A stretch of DNA of 14,857 nucleotides from Sulfuricurvum sp. IAE1 (lineage in GTDB: Bacteria > Campylobacterota > Campylobacteria > Campylobacterales > Sulfurimonadaceae), in the NCBI GenBank assembly GCA_945867285.1, contig CAMBHX010000031.1:1-14857 (forward strand), read 5' to 3'. The number at the start of each line of letters is the position of its first letter. Position 1 is the stretch's first letter. Positions 11,871 to 14,857 of this stretch are shown here, one piece after another. The notes below the pieces were generated by a model. That model made no database searches. It was not told where the DNA came from and saw only the letters and a program-made list of their open reading frames with translations. Position numbers and translations under genes: made by a program.

Positions 11871-14857
11871 ATGTTTTCAAAAATTCTAATTGCCAACCGT
11901 GGAGAGATCGCGTGTCGTATTATCCGCACCCTTAAAAAAATGAATATTGGATCGGTGGCGGTCTATTCGCATGCTGATGCTGCATCATTGCATGTACTCT
12001 TAGCCGATGAAGCGATATGTCTAGGAGAACCGCCGGCAAAAGAGAGTTATCTCGATGTTGATAAAATTATCCAGGCTGCTCGTGATACGGGTGCAGAGGC
12101 GATTCATCCAGGGTATGGTTTTTTGAGTGAAAACAGTGAATTCGCACGTCGATGTGAAAAAGAGGGGATCGTCTTTATTGGCCCAACCCCTCGTCATCTA
12201 GAAGAGTTTGGTTTAAAACACACTGCTCGAAGTATGGCCAAATCGCAAAATGTTCCTCTCCTACCAGGGACGGAACTGCTCAGCAGTATCCAAGAGGCGC
12301 TTGGAGCTGCTGAGGTGATTGGCTATCCGGTGATGCTCAAAAGTACTGCCGGTGGAGGCGGTATCGGAATGGCATTGTGCTACAGTGCTCAAGAGCTCGA
12401 AAGCGCTTATGAGTCGGTTGGACGATTGAGTAAAAGCAACTTTTCTCAAGGCGGAATCTATCTCGAAAAATTTGTAGCTCATGCGCGACATATCGAAGTA
12501 CAGATCTTTGGAGATGGAAAAGGGGATGTGATCGCATTGGGGGAGAGAGATTGCTCCTTGCAACGTCGAAACCAAAAGGTGATCGAAGAGACACCAGCAC
12601 CAGGTCTTAGTGATGAGGTGAGAGCACAGCTGCGACGCTCTGCGCTAGACTTGGCCCGTGCTGCATCGTATAAATCGGCTGGAACGGTAGAATTCGTATA
12701 CGATACGCTCGAGGAAAAGTTTTATTTTCTAGAAGTGAATACACGTCTGCAGGTAGAACATGGTGTCACTGAGGAGATATATGGAGTCGATCTTGTCGAG
12801 TGGATGATCCTCGAAGCATCTGGAGAATTGAGCGATCAGCTCAAATATGAGTATTCCCCACAGGGTCATTCGATCCAAGTGCGAATTTATGCCGAAGATC
12901 CGATGAAAAATTTTCAGCCCAGTTCAGGGGTACTCAGTGAAGTGATCTTTCCAACCACATTGCGATGTGAGACGTGGATCGAGAAAGGGAGTGTTGTCTC
13001 CCCCTATTATGATCCGATGATTGCAAAATTGATCGTTCATGAACCGACACGCGACAAAGCGATAGAAGCGATGATCCGTGCATTGGAGGAGACGACACTC
13101 TATGGAATCGTGACTAATTTAGGATATCTCAACTATGTTCTATCTCAAGAGGTATTTGCTCGAGGTGAACAAACGACCAAATATCTCGGAACCCTAGAGT
13201 ATACACCCAAAGTGATCGAAGTGATCAAACCCGGTACACATACAACCATCCAATCTGCCCCGGGACGGATTGGAGATTGGGATATAGGGGTTCCACCATC
13301 AGGACCGATGGATCCTCTCTCTTTTAGACTTGGTAACCGATTATTAGGCAATGATGATGCCGCCGCCGGATTGGAGATGACGGTAGTGGGTGCTACATTG
13401 AAATTTCATTTTCCAACGCGGATTGTTCTAGCCGGTGCTAAGATGAAAGCTCAGATCAATGGTATCGATGTGTCGTACTATGAGAGTGTTGAAATAAGTG
13501 CGGGTGATCAGCTCAAAATGGGGATGATTGAGGGTGCGGGTGCACGGACGTATTTACTGATTGAGGGTGGATTTGATGTACCGGAATATTTGGGCAGTAC
13601 GGCGACGTTTACTCTCGGAGAATTTGGAGGTCATGCGGGGAGGATCTTACAAATTGGCGATCAGCTGACTACCCTTCCAAGTCTCTGTAATACCTCTAGT
13701 GTGGTATTGGATAGTGCATTATCTCCACAAATGACACATGAGTGGGAAATAGGGGTGATTTACGGCCCGCACGGTGCTCCTGATTTTTTTGATGAGGAGT
13801 ATATTGATACTTTTTTCGCTACCGATTGGGAAGTGCACTACAACTCCAATCGAACCGGTATCCGTCTCATCGGACCAAAACCGATTTGGGCGAGAGAAGA
13901 TGGGGGAGAAGCAGGGTTACACCCATCCAATCTGCATGATAATGCCTATGCTATCGGTACGGTTGATTTTACCGGAGATATGCCCGTGATTTTGGGTCCA
14001 GATGGACCAAGTTTGGGTGGTTTTGTCTGCCCTGTTACGATTGTCGGCTCAGAGCTTTGGAAAATGGGGCAGTTATCACCCAAAGACAAGGTGCGATTCA
14101 TCAGCGTATCCTACGATGACGCCGTTGCAATGGAAAAAAATCAAGAACAGGTCATTGCTACCTTACAAGGCTCACTTCCATCCATCACTCCATCGAACAT
14201 CACCTCCCCGATTGTGTCGGTGATTGAGGCCAATGAGAGACATGATGAGGTGAGAATCCGACTCTCCGGTGATCATAATGTATTGATCGAATTTGGTCCG
14301 ATGGAGCTCGATCTTACCCTTCGTTTTCAGGTACATGAGCTGATGCAACAGCTCAAACATGACAATGATAAACGGATGATCGATCTCACCCCTGGGATTC
14401 GCTCTCTTCAGATCCATTATGACAGTCTCAGCCTCTCATTAAATGAGTTACTCTCAAAGGTAAAAGAGATTCTCTCAAAGATGCCAGCAACGAGCGATAT
14501 TGTTGTCCCAAGCCGTACCGTCTATCTCCCTTTATCGTGGGATGATCCTTCGACCAAACTGGCGATTGAGAAGTACATGCAATCGGTGAGAGACGATGCA
14601 CCATGGTGTCCGAGCAATATCGAGTTTATTCGACGGATGAATGGATTAGAGAGTATCGATCAGGTACAAAATATCCTTTTTGATGCCGAGTATTTGGTAA
14701 TGGGATTAGGAGATGTCTATTTAGGTGCTCCCGTAGCGGTTCCTATTGATCCCAGACACCGTTTGGTCACAACCAAATATAATCCTGCACGTACATGGAC
14801 CCCTGAAAATGCAGTTGGGATTGGTGGAACCTATATGTGTGTTTATGGGATGGAAGG
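11871..14857 (+). CDS. uca: Biotin-dependent carboxylase, urea carboxylase family, probable guanidine carboxylase (3' end missing)
   Basis: The frame stays open from ATG 11871 (AGGA at 11861-11864) to the window edge, 995 codons of a family usually near 1200. It carboxylates the substrate with ATP and bicarbonate using covalent biotin; here the likely product is carboxyguanidine. The biotin carboxylase domain (1 to about 440) has FSKILIANRGEIACR, the ATP-grasp loop KSTAGGGGIGM (157-167), GERDCSLQRRNQK (224-236) and the catalytic EVNTRLQVEH (Glu288, Arg292). A KipA/AHS2-type carboxyltransferase part follows (about 452-770), with PPSGPMDPLS, GGEAGLHPSN (Asn687) and DGPSLGGFVCP. Then comes a KipI/AHS1-type part (from about 793), with GLGDVYLGAP and TTKYNPARTWTPENAVGIGG near the edge. 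The biotinyl domain should follow outside the window. Asp699 in VDFTGDMP may favour guanidine over urea. Automatic annotation would call it urea carboxylase. Confidence 0.95.
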   Translation, partial: MFSKILIANRGEIACRIIRTLKKMNIGSVAVYSHADAASLHVLLADEAICLGEPPAKESYLDVDKIIQAARDTGAEAIHPGYGFLSENSEFARRCEKEGIVFIGPTPRHLEEFGLKHTARSMAKSQNVPLLPGTELLSSIQEALGAAEVIGYPVMLKSTAGGGGIGMALCYSAQELESAYESVGRLSKSNFSQGGIYLEKFVAHARHIEVQIFGDGKGDVIALGERDCSLQRRNQKVIEETPAPGLSDEVRAQLRRSALDLARAASYKSAGTVEFVYDTLEEKFYFLEVNTRLQVEHGVTEEIYGVDLVEWMILEASGELSDQLKYEYSPQGHSIQVRIYAEDPMKNFQPSSGVLSEVIFPTTLRCETWIEKGSVVSPYYDPMIAKLIVHEPTRDKAIEAMIRALEETTLYGIVTNLGYLNYVLSQEVFARGEQTTKYLGTLEYTPKVIEVIKPGTHTTIQSAPGRIGDWDIGVPPSGPMDPLSFRLGNRLLGNDDAAAGLEMTVVGATLKFHFPTRIVLAGAKMKAQINGIDVSYYESVEISAGDQLKMGMIEGAGARTYLLIEGGFDVPEYLGSTATFTLGEFGGHAGRILQIGDQLTTLPSLCNTSSVVLDSALSPQMTHEWEIGVIYGPHGAPDFFDEEYIDTFFATDWEVHYNSNRTGIRLIGPKPIWAREDGGEAGLHPSNLHDNAYAIGTVDFTGDMPVILGPDGPSLGGFVCPVTIVGSELWKMGQLSPKDKVRFISVSYDDAVAMEKNQEQVIATLQGSLPSITPSNITSPIVSVIEANERHDEVRIRLSGDHNVLIEFGPMELDLTLRFQVHELMQQLKHDNDKRMIDLTPGIRSLQIHYDSLSLSLNELLSKVKEILSKMPATSDIVVPSRTVYLPLSWDDPSTKLAIEKYMQSVRDDAPWCPSNIEFIRRMNGLESIDQVQNILFDAEYLVMGLGDVYLGAPVAVPIDPRHRLVTTKYNPARTWTPENAVGIGGTYMCVYGME

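Noticed and set aside
13774..14223. Small plus-strand frames (71 and 73 codons) inside the carboxylase
   Set aside because: The carboxylase frame (codon phase of 11871) is continuous and conserved through this region, checked at several points; these are out-of-frame shadows.
1..14857. CRISPR arrays, insertion sequences, tRNA or rRNA genes, attachment sites
   Set aside because: No repeated spacers, transposase motifs, tRNA cloverleaf-type sequence or direct repeats were seen; the window is almost fully accounted for by conserved metabolic genes.

Overview
The window looks like a chromosomal stretch from a chemolithotrophic Campylobacterota (Epsilonproteobacteria), perhaps Sulfuricurvum-like. 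The reasons are hydrogenase-maturation genes in the order hypB-C-D-E-A, a sulfide:quinone oxidoreductase-type flavoprotein, a tightly overlapping tgt-pdxJ-pdxA set, and base composition that looks mid-40s % GC by eye. The genus is an inference; no marker gene is present.

Layout. (1) 1-3034, plus strand: the 3' end of hypB, then hypC, hypD, hypE and hypA, nearly all overlapping by a few bases. They build the Ni-Fe(CN)2CO centre of [NiFe] hydrogenase. (2) 3128-4558, plus strand: a Tat-signal flavoprotein of the type II sulfide:quinone oxidoreductase kind. (3) 4542-7370, minus strand: tgt (queuosine tRNA modification), pdxJ and pdxA (pyridoxal phosphate synthesis), mutually overlapping. The 3' end of pdxA overlaps the 3' end of the flavoprotein gene by 17 bp. 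(4) 7371-7797: a divergent control region holding a perfect 27-bp palindrome, a TATAAT -10 box, a guanidine-I (ykkC-yxkD) riboswitch and an overlapping terminator. (5) 7798-14857, plus strand: an operon of ABC-transporter binding protein, permease and ATPase, two DUF1989 proteins (usually annotated urea amidolyase-associated proteins 1 and 2) and a large biotin-dependent carboxylase annotated as urea carboxylase. The carboxylase runs off the right edge.

The most interesting unit is regions 4-5. The riboswitch core matches the guanidine-I consensus. The genes behind it match the known guanidine route: guanidine is imported, carboxylated to carboxyguanidine by the 'urea carboxylase'-like enzyme, deiminated to allophanate by the DUF1989 pair, and finally hydrolysed by an allophanate hydrolase that would lie beyond the window. 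So the genes that would be auto-annotated for urea are better read as guanidine nitrogen assimilation. The parts are known from other bacteria. What deserves checking here is the host lineage, the operator-like palindrome upstream of the promoter, the multi-way pairing possibilities of the leader RNA, and the loss of putative metal-ligand cysteines in one of the two DUF1989 subunits.
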